Source: Komarekiella delphini-convector SJRDD-AB1
GTDB lineage: Bacteria > Cyanobacteriota > Cyanobacteriia > Cyanobacteriales > Nostocaceae
Assembly (NCBI RefSeq): GCF_014831675.1
Contig: NZ_VJXY01000031.1
Coordinates: forward strand, 53,665 to 89,750
DNA length: 36,086 bases
Direction of reading: 5' to 3'
This document shows, piece after piece, positions 25,763 to 34,044 of the stretch. Under the pieces are notes generated by a model that was given only the letters and a program-made list of their open reading frames with translations, was not told the origin of the DNA and searched no databases. The translations under genes were made by a program, and so were the position numbers. Each line of letters begins with the position of its first letter. Within the stretch, counting starts at the first letter, position 1.

Positions 25763-26041
25763 CTAAAAGACTCCCGTTTGTGTTTCGACCTCAATCAACT
25801 CAAAGCGATAATTTTCAATCACGGTATTTGCTAGCATCTGGTCACAGATACGGTCAAGGTCTTGACGCGCTTTTTTCTCTTCTGTCGAGGTGATGGTTAG
25901 TTCAATGTACTTACCAATCCGCACCTGTTCAACGTTGTCGTATCCTAGTTGCTTAAGACCGGATTGTACAGCCACACCAGCGGGGTCTAAGACTGAAGGA
26001 CGAAGCGTCACGAAAATTTTGGCTAAATACTTGCTTTGCAC
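25763..26041 (-). CDS. purS: Phosphoribosylformylglycinamidine synthase subunit PurS
   Basis: 92 residues, the normal size of PurS. It is the small subunit that bridges PurQ and PurL in the three-part FGAM synthase of cyanobacteria and Gram-positives. Recognised by KIFVTLRPSVLDPAGVAV near the N-terminus, GYDNVEQVRIGKYIEL in the middle and the C-terminal ENYRFELIE. It is divergent from the Fur-family regulator gene, with 144 bp between the two start codons, and upstream of purQ. Cotranscription with purQ is likely despite the repeat-filled gap. Confidence 0.95.
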   Translation of the reverse strand: MQSKYLAKIFVTLRPSVLDPAGVAVQSGLKQLGYDNVEQVRIGKYIELTITSTEEKKARQDLDRICDQMLANTVIENYRFELIEVETQTGVF

Positions 26042-26185
26042 GGGCTTTTGCTGAATCCTGCGATCGCTATACTATAACTTTCTGTTCCAACTGAGTGAAA
26101 ATAAGATTACGAAGCGGTTAGAGTTAATCTATCAGTTAGCCAGTCCAACAGCTTCAACTACAGTGGCAAATTTAACCTATTGTCT

Positions 26186-26593
26186 ATGAGAGCCATACGC
26201 ACCCGCAGTCAAGAGCGGATTTTGAACCTGCTAAAAACTATCAAACAAGGCATTTCCGCCCAGGATATTTACGTAGAACTACGTAATAGCAATCAGAGCA
26301 TGGGTTTAGCAACAGTTTACCGCTCTTTGGAAGCTTTAAAATTGGAAGGCTTGGTACAAGTGCGGACATTGGCTAACGGTGAAGCCTTATACAGCCTAGC
26401 GCAGCAAGACAAACACCACCTAACTTGCCTGCAATGTGGCGTTTCAATTCCGATTAATCAATGCCCGGTTCATAACCTAGAAGACCAGTTAGAATCCAGC
26501 CATAAGTTTAAAATTTTTTACCATACCCTAGAGTTTTTTGGGTTGTGCAGCCAATGTCAAAGTTTGCAAGCTGTCGGTATGGCGACAGAATAG
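26186..26593 (+). CDS. zur: Fur-family metalloregulator, probably Zur (FurB)
   Basis: 135 residues. The N-terminal winged helix (about 1-70) has the DNA-recognition segment LATVYRSLEALKLEG. The C-terminal dimerisation domain has two CxxC pairs for structural zinc, C81xxC84 and C121xxC124, and candidate sensing ligands in DKHHL (77-78), CPVH (93 and 96) and FYHTLEF. Absence of the His-rich HHHHH segment of FurA and the overall resemblance to Anabaena FurB favour a zinc sensor (Zur) that represses zinc-uptake genes. The ATG at 26186 is preferred over an in-frame TTG two codons earlier. It is divergent from purS. I could not find a convincing 7-1-7 Zur box in the 144-bp gap. The exact metal needs experiment. 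Confidence 0.85.
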   Translation: MRAIRTRSQERILNLLKTIKQGISAQDIYVELRNSNQSMGLATVYRSLEALKLEGLVQVRTLANGEALYSLAQQDKHHLTCLQCGVSIPINQCPVHNLEDQLESSHKFKIFYHTLEFFGLCSQCQSLQAVGMATE

Positions 26594-26599
26594 TCAACT

Positions 26600-26623
26600 G
26601 CCCCACCCACAAGGGGATGGGGC
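26600..26623 (+). terminator. GC-rich hairpin after the Zur-type gene
   Basis: GCCCCA (26600-26605) pairs with TGGGGC (26618-26623), with additional C-G pairing possible inside. It begins seven bases after the stop and is followed by TTGTAACT, so it is a weak intrinsic terminator at best. The rest of the gap to aqpZ (to 26799) shows nothing I recognise. Confidence 0.45.
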
Positions 26624-26799
26624 TTGTAACTAACCGATAGACTCGGCTGAAACATAGGGCATATTGACTGATGCCTGCTCCTGTGTCCTTTCGGTAGAGG
26701 AGAAAATATGGTTGTTGAGCGAAATAAAAAGTTTAAGTTAGAAATTCAAAACTTCTAACTCCTAGCTTCTCAACAGATTCAGTGATTTCCTTTAAAACG

Positions 26800-27558
26800 C
26801 TATCTTGGTTGAACGTCACCCACAACTTGCGCTCCTGATTCACCTAAAACTTTGGAATAGAACATGCCTGCCAATATTGCACCTAAAATTGGAGCTACCC
26901 AAAACATCCAAAGTTGCCCGAATAATTCTACACCAGCAAAAAGAGCAGGGCCAGTACTACGAGCAGGATTAACCGATGTATTAGTTATCGGAATGCTGAT
27001 CAAATGAATGAGTGTTAGTGCTAGACCAATGGCAATAGGTGCAAAACCTTTGGGAGCGCGGCCATCGGTTGCACCTAAAATTACAATTAAAAAAATGAAG
27101 GTAAGTACAACCTCTGTAATGAAACAAGCAACAAATGAATAACCGCCGGGAGAATGCTCTCCAAAACCATTTGTCGCTAGTGGATTAGAACCAGAAAGTG
27201 TAAATCCTGATTTACCAGTGGCAATTAAATAAACCAGGCCTGCGGCTACTATTGCTCCCAGTACTTGAGAAATGATATATGGAAGCAGATCAGAACTAGG
27301 AAAACGGTTTCCTGACCACAGCCCAAATGATACAGCTGGGTTAAGATGACAACCGGAAATATGAGCAATTGCGTAGGCCATAGTCAGCACTGTTAGGCCA
27401 AATGCCAGAGCCACACCTACAAAACCAATTCCTAGTTCATTAGCTTTTGCATCAGGAAATGTAGCTGCAAAAACAGCACTACCGCATCCACCGAGTACTA
27501 GCACAAATGTCCCAATAAATTCTGCAATGCATCGCGTAGAAAGTGGCATCGTCATCAT
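26800..27558 (-). CDS. aqpZ: Aquaporin Z
   Basis: 252 residues, six transmembrane helices and two half-helices with both NPA motifs: Asn73-Pro-Ala (HLNPAVS) and Asn197-Pro-Ala (SVNPARS). The aromatic/arginine filter is that of a water channel: Phe53, His185, Thr194 and Arg200, the same four residue types as E. coli AqpZ, so it should pass water and exclude glycerol. It sits in the plasma membrane; a cyanobacterial AqpZ has been linked to osmotic responses. Three ATG codons occur in the first four; the first is taken because AGGAAG lies upstream. It is a single gene, not obviously in an operon. Confidence 0.95.
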   Translation of the reverse strand: MMTMPLSTRCIAEFIGTFVLVLGGCGSAVFAATFPDAKANELGIGFVGVALAFGLTVLTMAYAIAHISGCHLNPAVSFGLWSGNRFPSSDLLPYIISQVLGAIVAAGLVYLIATGKSGFTLSGSNPLATNGFGEHSPGGYSFVACFITEVVLTFIFLIVILGATDGRAPKGFAPIAIGLALTLIHLISIPITNTSVNPARSTGPALFAGVELFGQLWMFWVAPILGAILAGMFYSKVLGESGAQVVGDVQPR

Positions 27559-28027
27559 ATTGAGATTCTTCCTTAAATTGATTTAAGTCAAGTAAGCGAT
27601 CGCCCTCTCCTCCATAGTCGCCAACCGTTACCCTCTATCAACACTTCATTAATCGGGAAGTATTGCTGGGTAAACAACTCATCTCAACCTATTAAAGAAA
27701 CCCTCAAAAATGAGTTAGAGACTAAAGGTAGTGGATTCTCTGCTTTATGTTCATTTGATGCTAGCTACGCGAAACCTGTAAAACTTCACTCGTAAGTTAG
27801 ATGAAGTTTGTATTATTGTCTGAATGGTTAACAAAACTAATTCCAAAGTCGTACTTTTCGTATCCTTGGCTTATTAACCGAACTTTAGACTAGTTGCAAC
27901 GAAACAATAAGGGTTTAAACCTTGCCGTTGGCATAGTACAAATCTCGGCTTTAGGTAGACTTGTACTACTATGCCCTTCATGACAAGAACTCTATATTTC
28001 CCCCCTACTTCCCACTCTCTTTTTTCG
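27559..28027. other. Spacer of 469 bp, aqpZ / porin
   Basis: Contains the aqpZ promoter side (with a HIP1 site at 27597-27604) and the 3' flank of the porin gene. GGCATAGTACAA (27930-27941) pairs with TTGTAC-TAC-TATGCC (27961-27975) with a 3-base bulge, a likely 3'-end structure of the porin mRNA, followed on the minus strand by the palindrome GGTTTAAACC. A 60-codon frame here is not credible. Confidence 0.5.
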
Positions 28028-29938
28028 TTAAAACGTAAAAGTAGTACGAAGTACACCTACAGTTGTTGTCTCGTTTGTGCTGTTACCCTCTGGGTTAAAC
28101 AGAATAAACGCACCAGGGGTAATACTGATATTATCATTCAATTTAACGCGATAATACGCTTCTAAATGGTAAGGAGTAGCTCGATTTTCACCAAGTTGAG
28201 CAGAACCACTAGCATCACTACGGTAAAGTGGCTGACCAAAAATAATACCTGCATTGTTCCCTGACTTGAATAAGTCTTTAAAGTGAACTCCCACCATCCA
28301 ACTTGTAAAGGTAGTGGAAGCATTCACGCTATTAGAAGAATCATCAACAAACATGGCTGCACCGTAGCCAGATAAGGCTATCTTGGGAGAAAATCGCCAT
28401 GTCATCGTACCCCCAACAGAGTTGAGTGCCACAGGTGTCCCAGCCGCAACACCACCTAACGCACCAATATCATCTCTAATTAATCCTGTACCTAAAATGT
28501 TGATTTCATGATAACTGTGAGCATAGTTTAGACCGATATCAAGATCAGAACTTGGCTTGAAGGTTAACTGTGCTGCTACAACACTACTACCACTAAACAA
28601 ACCTGCTCCTAAAGGTGTAGTAGAAACTCCTGGTAGTGCCTCATTAGGAGATTTTTGGGGTAAGTTGGCATTTACACTGCCATACAAGGCTCTTAAATCC
28701 AAATTCGGGGAAATATTAAAGATAAATCCCGCCGCCGATGCTAAACCAGTACCCGAAGTCCCGCCAGAAACCCGTACCACAGGATTTAAGCCGCCAAAAC
28801 GAGAAATTGACTCTTGTCCTTCACCATAAAAAGGTGTGATTACTGGGAAAGCATCAGATGTTTCCGCCGCAGTTCCCGCAAACAAAGTTAATTTCTCAGC
28901 GACGGGAAAGATATACAGCAATTTATAAATTTCCACACTGTTGGCGCCAACACTCGACAAATTCTTGACGTTTATCCCAGGAAACTGAGGCTCAAAACTG
29001 GTACGAGCGCTACTTGCACTTAAAATAGGCGAAGCCAATCCTAAACTTTCTTGCAGGCTACCCTGTCCATCGGCCCCACCCAAAAAGTTATAAGATTGCA
29101 ATCCAGTAATTAATAAATCTTTACCTGTAAAGCTAGTGGTGAGATTTAATCGCACTCTATTTACTAGGATGATGTTAGGGTCGCCCCGATCAGGAGCGCC
29201 GCCAGTAGCACCAATACCAGCGAGAATTACCTCTCCATTGAGTTTGGTAGTAGTAGAAAACTGATTTGCTTCTAGTTCTGCCGTTCGAGCTTCTACCGCA
29301 TCCACTCTACCCCGCAATGTCCCCAGTTCCGCAGTAAATTGTTCTTGTAATTTTTGCAATGTGACTAAATCTTCTTTCTTGACCAAATCAGCAGTTGCAG
29401 TAGCGATTAGTTCGTTGATTCGATCTAAACAAGCATTTAAGCCGGCCGCAAATTCATAGCGAGTCATCGCCCGATTACCGCGATAGGTTAGATTGGGATA
29501 ACCAGCGATACAACCATAGCGCTCAACCAAAGATTGTAGTGCTTGAAAGGCCCAATCAGTCGGCTGTACATCAGACAATTGGGATACGGATGTTACTTGT
29601 GCAAGTTCGTCTAATGGTTGAGATAAATTTGCAGATTGTGGTATGATTGGCTGCGAAGAGTTATTAGCAAAATCTAACTCTACATTTTCGCTTTTTTGCT
29701 GTTGATTCGCTGATGAAAAATCTTTTTGGCTTTCATTAGCTATTAGCAATTCCCTAGAAATAGTATTGCCTAAATTACCTTTATGAAAATCCAGTTTTTC
29801 ATAGCTGTCAACATGTTGAGAAATTGCTACGTTTTGATCTGCAATCTCTAAATTAGAAAGGGCTTGCACTGGTGATAACCCAACAATTAACCATAGAAAG
29901 CCCACTCCACCAGCAGGAACTAGTAGATGTTTTGCCAT
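28028..29938 (-). CDS. Iron-uptake-type porin (SLH domain plus OprB-like barrel)
   Basis: 636 residues. A signal peptide covers about residues 1-27 (HLLVPAGGVGFLWLIVGLSPVQA). A long linker rich in Gln/Ser is followed by an S-layer-homology domain (about 120-180; SDVQPTDWAFQALQSLVERY, TRYEFAAGLNACLDRI), a short coiled coil (TLRGRVDAVEARTAELEANQF) and a beta-barrel of the OprB/carbohydrate-selective porin group ending in a C-terminal Phe (TTFTF), the outer-membrane insertion signature. Cyanobacterial homologues (Slr1841 group) are major outer-membrane porins, and some are needed for iron uptake. The ATG at 29938 has GGGAG six bases upstream and is preferred over the TTG at 29950. Confidence 0.92.
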   Translation of the reverse strand: MAKHLLVPAGGVGFLWLIVGLSPVQALSNLEIADQNVAISQHVDSYEKLDFHKGNLGNTISRELLIANESQKDFSSANQQQKSENVELDFANNSSQPIIPQSANLSQPLDELAQVTSVSQLSDVQPTDWAFQALQSLVERYGCIAGYPNLTYRGNRAMTRYEFAAGLNACLDRINELIATATADLVKKEDLVTLQKLQEQFTAELGTLRGRVDAVEARTAELEANQFSTTTKLNGEVILAGIGATGGAPDRGDPNIILVNRVRLNLTTSFTGKDLLITGLQSYNFLGGADGQGSLQESLGLASPILSASSARTSFEPQFPGINVKNLSSVGANSVEIYKLLYIFPVAEKLTLFAGTAAETSDAFPVITPFYGEGQESISRFGGLNPVVRVSGGTSGTGLASAAGFIFNISPNLDLRALYGSVNANLPQKSPNEALPGVSTTPLGAGLFSGSSVVAAQLTFKPSSDLDIGLNYAHSYHEINILGTGLIRDDIGALGGVAAGTPVALNSVGGTMTWRFSPKIALSGYGAAMFVDDSSNSVNASTTFTSWMVGVHFKDLFKSGNNAGIIFGQPLYRSDASGSAQLGENRATPYHLEAYYRVKLNDNISITPGAFILFNPEGNSTNETTTVGVLRTTFTF

Positions 29939-30621
29939 GATAACTCCCAATACATATGAAATAAGGAAAAACTTAATTGCGATGTTTAAATGGGATTGAT
30001 AAAGAAATTTAAAGTAGATTTAGCAAGAGCATCTTGTTAACTTTAAATTTTTCATATCAAAAAAAATTTACTTAATTGATTTACTAAGACATCAATTTAT
30101 ATCGCAAGTATTAAATTCTAGTAAATACTATTTCTGCAATTAATTAACAATTAGTACTATTAATAATTTCTATAGTTACTATTGAAAAAATTATAATTAC
30201 AAAAGTGTAGTTTTATGGTATTAATATTAAGAAAAACAGTTAGTAAGTAAATATAAAACTCCTATTTTATTTTTGTTAGCGTAGCCTGCGCTTGCGCTTA
30301 AAAACTCAAACTCGAAGAAGCTTTTTTCCGATTCCCCGTTACCTACACAAGTAAGTTAAAAAATCAAAGCAGACTACTATAGACAAAATTAACTAGCCAT
30401 ACATTAAGTACCAATACAGTTCAGTTAAGGATTGTTTGTACAGATTTCATGCATATAGAGACGTTGCATTGCAACGTCTCTACACAGGTTATTGGTGTGT
30501 AAATTATCTTATCCCAAGCGTATTACATTAAGTACTGGAGTTCAGACTAAAAAATGCAAAACGATCCAACATTTTTGAGTTAATAATAGACAGTGATAAG
30601 TCCTCAAAATGCCAAAATCAT
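29939..30621. other. AT-rich spacer, porin promoter side to egtD 3' end
   Basis: About 680 bp. Positions 29990-30260 are very AT-rich and should contain the porin promoter; no Fur box was convincing. At 30277-30298 lies a short GC-rich repeat-like stretch (GTAGCCTGCGCTTGCGC). At 30456-30482 lies a perfect palindrome (listed separately). No gene seen. Confidence 0.5.
30456..30482. repeat. 27-bp perfect palindrome
   Basis: Thirteen bases TAGAGACGTTGCA, one T, then the exact complement TGCAACGTCTCTA. It would form a 13-bp cruciform or RNA stem. I recognise it as a type of dispersed palindrome common in Nostoc-like genomes. It lies 140 bases past the egtD stop and is not followed by a T-run. Confidence 0.75.
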
Positions 30622-31656
30622 TTATGCTGTTTGCAATTGACACAGCAATAAACCAAACCACTGATTGGTGTCAGTCCACACTTGCAGAGGTACTAAACCC
30701 TTGGCAGTAAGTTGCTGCTTGATAGTGTTGAGGTCAAATTTACGAGAGATTTCGGTGAGGATTGTCTCACCTGCGGCAAAATTAATTTTGAGGTTGAGAG
30801 CGCGTAGTTCTACAGTTTGCGATCGCAGACTTCGTAAATGCATCTCTATTTGATGCTCAGTTTCGTTATAAAATGCCCAGTGTTCAAACTGCGCTGTATC
30901 AAAATCACCCTCAAATCGCTGATTTAAATGCTCCAGCATATTTAGGTTAAACGCTGCCGTTATCCCTTGATTATCGTTATAAGCTGGTTCTAAAATATCT
31001 TTCGGTTTATGTAAATCCACTCCCAATAAAAAATACTCACCCACTTGCAAAGCATCTATAATTTGGGAGAAAAAGACATCACATTCTTGAGGTTTGAGAT
31101 TACCTAAAGTACTACCGATAAAACAAACCATCCTACTAGGTAATTGTGTTACTAGGAGTTGTGCAAGGGCTAATTCGTAGGTTCCTGCCATCGCACAAAC
31201 TTGCAGTGAGAGATAATCTACTAGTAACTGCTTAGCACTACTTTCTAAAATACCTGCGCTTACATCAATCGGTATATAACGCAGAGGATAGCCTAACTGC
31301 TGGTAGGCATCTAGTAAAATACGGGTTTTGGTAGAACTGCCACTACCAAGTTCTACCAATTCACAAGCACCAGTCATGATGGCAATTTCACTAGCATACT
31401 GCTGTAAAATCGCTGTTTCTGTGCGCGTCAGGTAATATTCTGGTAAATTACAGATTTGCTCAAACAGCTCAGAACCACGGTCATTATAGAAGTAACTGGG
31501 GGGTAGAGATTTGGGTATTTGAGTTAATCCCTTAACTACATCACTCCCAATATTAGGCGCAACTATTGGGGTTGCCTCTACTAAACGCTGTATCTGCAAG
31601 CGTTTTTCAATGCTGTTTTGAGAAGACTGGTTGCTAACAGCTTTAGATACTGACAT
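30622..31656 (-). CDS. egtD: L-histidine N-alpha-methyltransferase EgtD
   Basis: 344 residues. It trimethylates histidine to hercynine with three SAM, the first step of ergothioneine synthesis. The family signature GSELFEQICNLPEYYLTRTE spans 61-80, preceded by PPSYFYNDR; the SAM site is VELGSGSSTKT (101-111), followed by YIPIDVSAGILE, GSTLGNL and GVDLHKP. The C-terminal lobe has HWAFYNETEHQIEMHL and FDLNTIKQQL. GGAGG five bases before the ATG at 31656 makes the start certain. It lies 280 bp downstream of egtB on the same strand, so it may be in the same operon or have its own promoter in that gap. Confidence 0.95.
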   Translation of the reverse strand: MSVSKAVSNQSSQNSIEKRLQIQRLVEATPIVAPNIGSDVVKGLTQIPKSLPPSYFYNDRGSELFEQICNLPEYYLTRTETAILQQYASEIAIMTGACELVELGSGSSTKTRILLDAYQQLGYPLRYIPIDVSAGILESSAKQLLVDYLSLQVCAMAGTYELALAQLLVTQLPSRMVCFIGSTLGNLKPQECDVFFSQIIDALQVGEYFLLGVDLHKPKDILEPAYNDNQGITAAFNLNMLEHLNQRFEGDFDTAQFEHWAFYNETEHQIEMHLRSLRSQTVELRALNLKINFAAGETILTEISRKFDLNTIKQQLTAKGLVPLQVWTDTNQWFGLLLCQLQTA

Positions 31657-31853
31657 TAAACCTCCGTATATCTGGCGTAATTTAAGTTACTTTTGAGGGC
31701 AAACTTTTTACTCCAGCCAGTGAAACACATAGCCATATCCCATAACATCACGCTTGTGCTATATTATTCCAGCTTTAAAGCTAGATTTAAGGATTTTTCC
31801 TTACTTAGCATTGATTAAGCTGTTAGGTATTTTTTGGATAAACCTCTTCCTAC

Positions 31854-31901
31854 CTTAAACTTTAGTTTAAGCCTAGTCCCTCTGGGACAGGCGAGAGGGA
31901 C
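31854..31901. other. Two adjacent hairpins in the egtB-egtD gap
   Basis: CTTAAACT-TT-AGTTTAAG (31854-31871) is a perfect hairpin, and GTCCCTC (31876-31882) pairs with GAGGGAC (31895-31901) next to it. On the minus strand they lie 35-85 bases after the egtB stop. They may attenuate or partially terminate transcription before egtD. Confidence 0.5.
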
Positions 31902-31936
31902 GGTTTTGCGTAGTAAAATCTGTAAGAGGTCTGTTT

Positions 31937-33280
31937 TTACTTACGCACGGATGAGCTTACTTCGCTAGCAGCACAGCGAAACCCGGCGAAAATTTGGCGT
32001 ACGTTGGGATGATACCAATTGCGAAAACTAGAACGTAGCACCCAGGGACGAGTTGCCCAACTGCCACCTTTTAAAACACGGTGCTGTTGGTCAAAATAAA
32101 CTTTTGAGTAGCCTGAGTAAGGGTAACTTTGAAAACCCTCGTAGCCATCAAACCAGCAGGCTGTCCACTCCCAGACATTTCCCAGAGTATCGTATAAACC
32201 ATAAGCACTTTGTCCACCGGGGTAGGCATCAACTGCGGTTGTTTTGCCAATCAGGCGATCGCAGTTACAATTCTGGGTTGGGGTCATTAATTCTTCATCT
32301 CCCCAAGGATAGGTGCGGCGGTGACTAGCTCTTGCATCCCAACTTGCTGCTTTTTCCCATTCGGCTTCTGTGGGTAGCCGCTTACCAACAAACCGGGAAT
32401 AGGCCTGTGCTTCGTACCAACTGACACCACAAACCGGGTGATTATCCCAGGTGCGCTCGCCACACCAGTAAAAAGGTTGTGTTACCTGCTCAATTTTTAG
32501 CCATTGCCACCCAGCTTTAGACCACCAGCGAGGATTTTGATAACCTCCCGCCTCTATAAATGACCGATACTGTCCACAAGTGACGGGATAGCGATCAATC
32601 CAGTAAGTGTCTAAGTATACTTTGTGTACAGGTTGCTCATTATCTAAAGCATCAATTGAGTTGTTACCCTGCTCAAATTCACCTGCTGGAATACAAACCA
32701 TTTTCACTAGCTTTGTATAGTCAAAAGTCCAAAGTTCAGGGTTCAAACTAACAAACTTTAACTCCTGACTCCTATCTTCTGCCTCCTGCCTCCTATCTCC
32801 TGCCTCCTGCCTCCTATCTCCTGCCTCCTGTCTCTTAACTAATTCCAGCACCATAGTAATTATTTCGCAGTGCTGACTTTCATGCTGAATTAAAAAGCGC
32901 CAAAGACGTTCTTGCTGCTCGATATCATCTACATGTATGTATTCCAAGACTTTTTCTCTAACTGTATCCAGGTAGTAGAGGATTTCCTCTAAATTTGGTA
33001 ATTGGACACGTTGTGACTTGGGTAAACCGTCAGCTGCAAAAAGTTTACGGTATTGCGGAAAAAAACATGGCAAACCTGCACCGCGCTCTAAAATCCATAA
33101 AGACTCAATATAGGCAATGTGCCCTAAGTGCCAACCAACGGGGCTAAAGTCAGGATGAGGCTGACTAGAGAATGTGGCTTGGTCTACATCCTGGAACAAC
33201 GAAAGGGTTTTAGTGCGACATTCATGAAAGGCTTGAAAAATAGTCTCTTTTACACTAGATTTGCTCAACTTGGATATCAC
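31937..33280 (-). CDS. egtB: Ergothioneine sulfoxide synthase EgtB
   Basis: 447 residues. Iron-dependent enzyme joining hercynine to a cysteinyl thiol and oxidising the product. The N-terminal DinB-like domain (about 10-148) carries the iron ligands His51 (GWHLGH), His133 and His137 (QHESQHCE). The C-terminal FGE/sulfatase-modifying-type domain (about 190-440) shows IPAGEFEQG, WIDRYPVTCGQY, GVSWYEAQAY, RLPTEAEWEKAA, YPWGDE, LGNVWEW, VLKGGSWATRP and FAGFRCA. The linker at 150-172 is an in-frame expansion, RQEAGDR RQEAGDR RQEAEDR, encoded by heptanucleotide repeats. The start is GTG at 33280, which overlaps the egtC end by 26 bp; TTG at 33268 is an alternative. Thiol substrate cannot be told with certainty, but an adjacent EgtC suggests gamma-glutamyl-cysteine. 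Confidence 0.94.
   Translation of the reverse strand: MISKLSKSSVKETIFQAFHECRTKTLSLFQDVDQATFSSQPHPDFSPVGWHLGHIAYIESLWILERGAGLPCFFPQYRKLFAADGLPKSQRVQLPNLEEILYYLDTVREKVLEYIHVDDIEQQERLWRFLIQHESQHCEIITMVLELVKRQEAGDRRQEAGDRRQEAEDRSQELKFVSLNPELWTFDYTKLVKMVCIPAGEFEQGNNSIDALDNEQPVHKVYLDTYWIDRYPVTCGQYRSFIEAGGYQNPRWWSKAGWQWLKIEQVTQPFYWCGERTWDNHPVCGVSWYEAQAYSRFVGKRLPTEAEWEKAASWDARASHRRTYPWGDEELMTPTQNCNCDRLIGKTTAVDAYPGGQSAYGLYDTLGNVWEWTACWFDGYEGFQSYPYSGYSKVYFDQQHRVLKGGSWATRPWVLRSSFRNWYHPNVRQIFAGFRCAASEVSSSVRK
32762..32831. repeat. Heptanucleotide tandem repeat inside egtB
   Basis: Ten consecutive 7-bp units on the plus strand, variants of CTCCTGC and CTCCTAT (one CTTCTGC, one CTCCTGA, one CTCCTGT), with a degenerate eleventh. 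Because three heptamers equal seven codons, the array keeps the egtB frame and encodes a seven-residue peptide repeat. Gain or loss of one or two units would shift the frame. Confidence 0.88.
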
Positions 33281-34043
33281 AATCTTCTCTCACACTGATG
33301 ATGCTATTTTCTGGGCAAGCAGTCCAATTACCAATAAATAGTGGTTCGGAGGCAATTATTACAGATTTGGGGAAAATTAGATCATCCCGTATCCAATACA
33401 GAGATGGAGCAGGGGAAGTAGTAGTAAAGCGAGAGGCTATCAGGCGATGTCCGTCGCTAAAAACTACATTTGCCGAAACTTCTACTTGATAGCGTTTTGC
33501 CATCTCTAAAAGTGTTAATAATGTAGTGCGTAAAGCATATTGTAGAGGCCGATGCTTGTTGATTTTTATTTGGGAAAGTAATAGCGCAAAAATGTGTTCA
33601 GAATCAGTATTCCCATTGATTTTTTCATAGAGATTTTGAGTCAAAGTGCTGCGAATTTTTCTGTGTAATGTTTGGCGGAAATTCTCAATTCGTCCATTAT
33701 GAATGAATAACAACTGTTGCTCATTAAACGGTTGACAATTAGAAAAATCAATAGCTTGACCTGGTGTAGCACTACGAACATAAGCGAGTACACATTTTGA
33801 TTCAACATAACGGCTGAGACTAGGCAAGTTGACGTCATTCCAAATAGGCAGCGTGTTTTTATAGATAAAAGGTTCAGTATCTTTTTGATTATGATACCAA
33901 CCCATACCGAAGCCATCTGCATTTACTACTCCAGAGGTCATTTCGCGGGGTTGGTAACTCTGAATTATTAAAGAATGTTCTGGTTTATACAGAAGTTTTT
34001 CTAAAGAAACAGGCGAACCTAGATAAGCAAGTAAACGGCACAT
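33255..34043 (-). CDS. egtC: Gamma-glutamyl-hercynylcysteine sulfoxide hydrolase EgtC
   Basis: 262 residues. Class II (Ntn) glutamine amidotransferase-like hydrolase that removes the glutamate from the EgtB product. The start is fixed at 34043 because the catalytic Cys must follow the initiator Met (MCRLLAYLG); codons upstream in the same frame would leave it internal. Further signs are the VVNADGFGMGWY motif, LAYVRSATPG, NCQPFN and LFIHNGRIENF, matching the amidase core. An AAGGTGGA ribosome site lies about 10 bases upstream, inside the first codons of the divergent nucleotidyltransferase gene. It overlaps egtB by 26 bp, implying translational coupling. No egtA or egtE is nearby. Confidence 0.92.
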   Translation of the reverse strand: MCRLLAYLGSPVSLEKLLYKPEHSLIIQSYQPREMTSGVVNADGFGMGWYHNQKDTEPFIYKNTLPIWNDVNLPSLSRYVESKCVLAYVRSATPGQAIDFSNCQPFNEQQLLFIHNGRIENFRQTLHRKIRSTLTQNLYEKINGNTDSEHIFALLLSQIKINKHRPLQYALRTTLLTLLEMAKRYQVEVSANVVFSDGHRLIASRFTTTSPAPSLYWIRDDLIFPKSVIIASEPLFIGNWTACPENSIISVREDCDIQVEQI

Positions 34044-34044
34044 T

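Noticed and set aside
26100-26114. Zur-box-like TGAAAAT-A-AGATTAC in the purS/zur spacer
   Set aside because: Too many mismatches to the 7-1-7 palindrome to be called by eye in AT-rich DNA.
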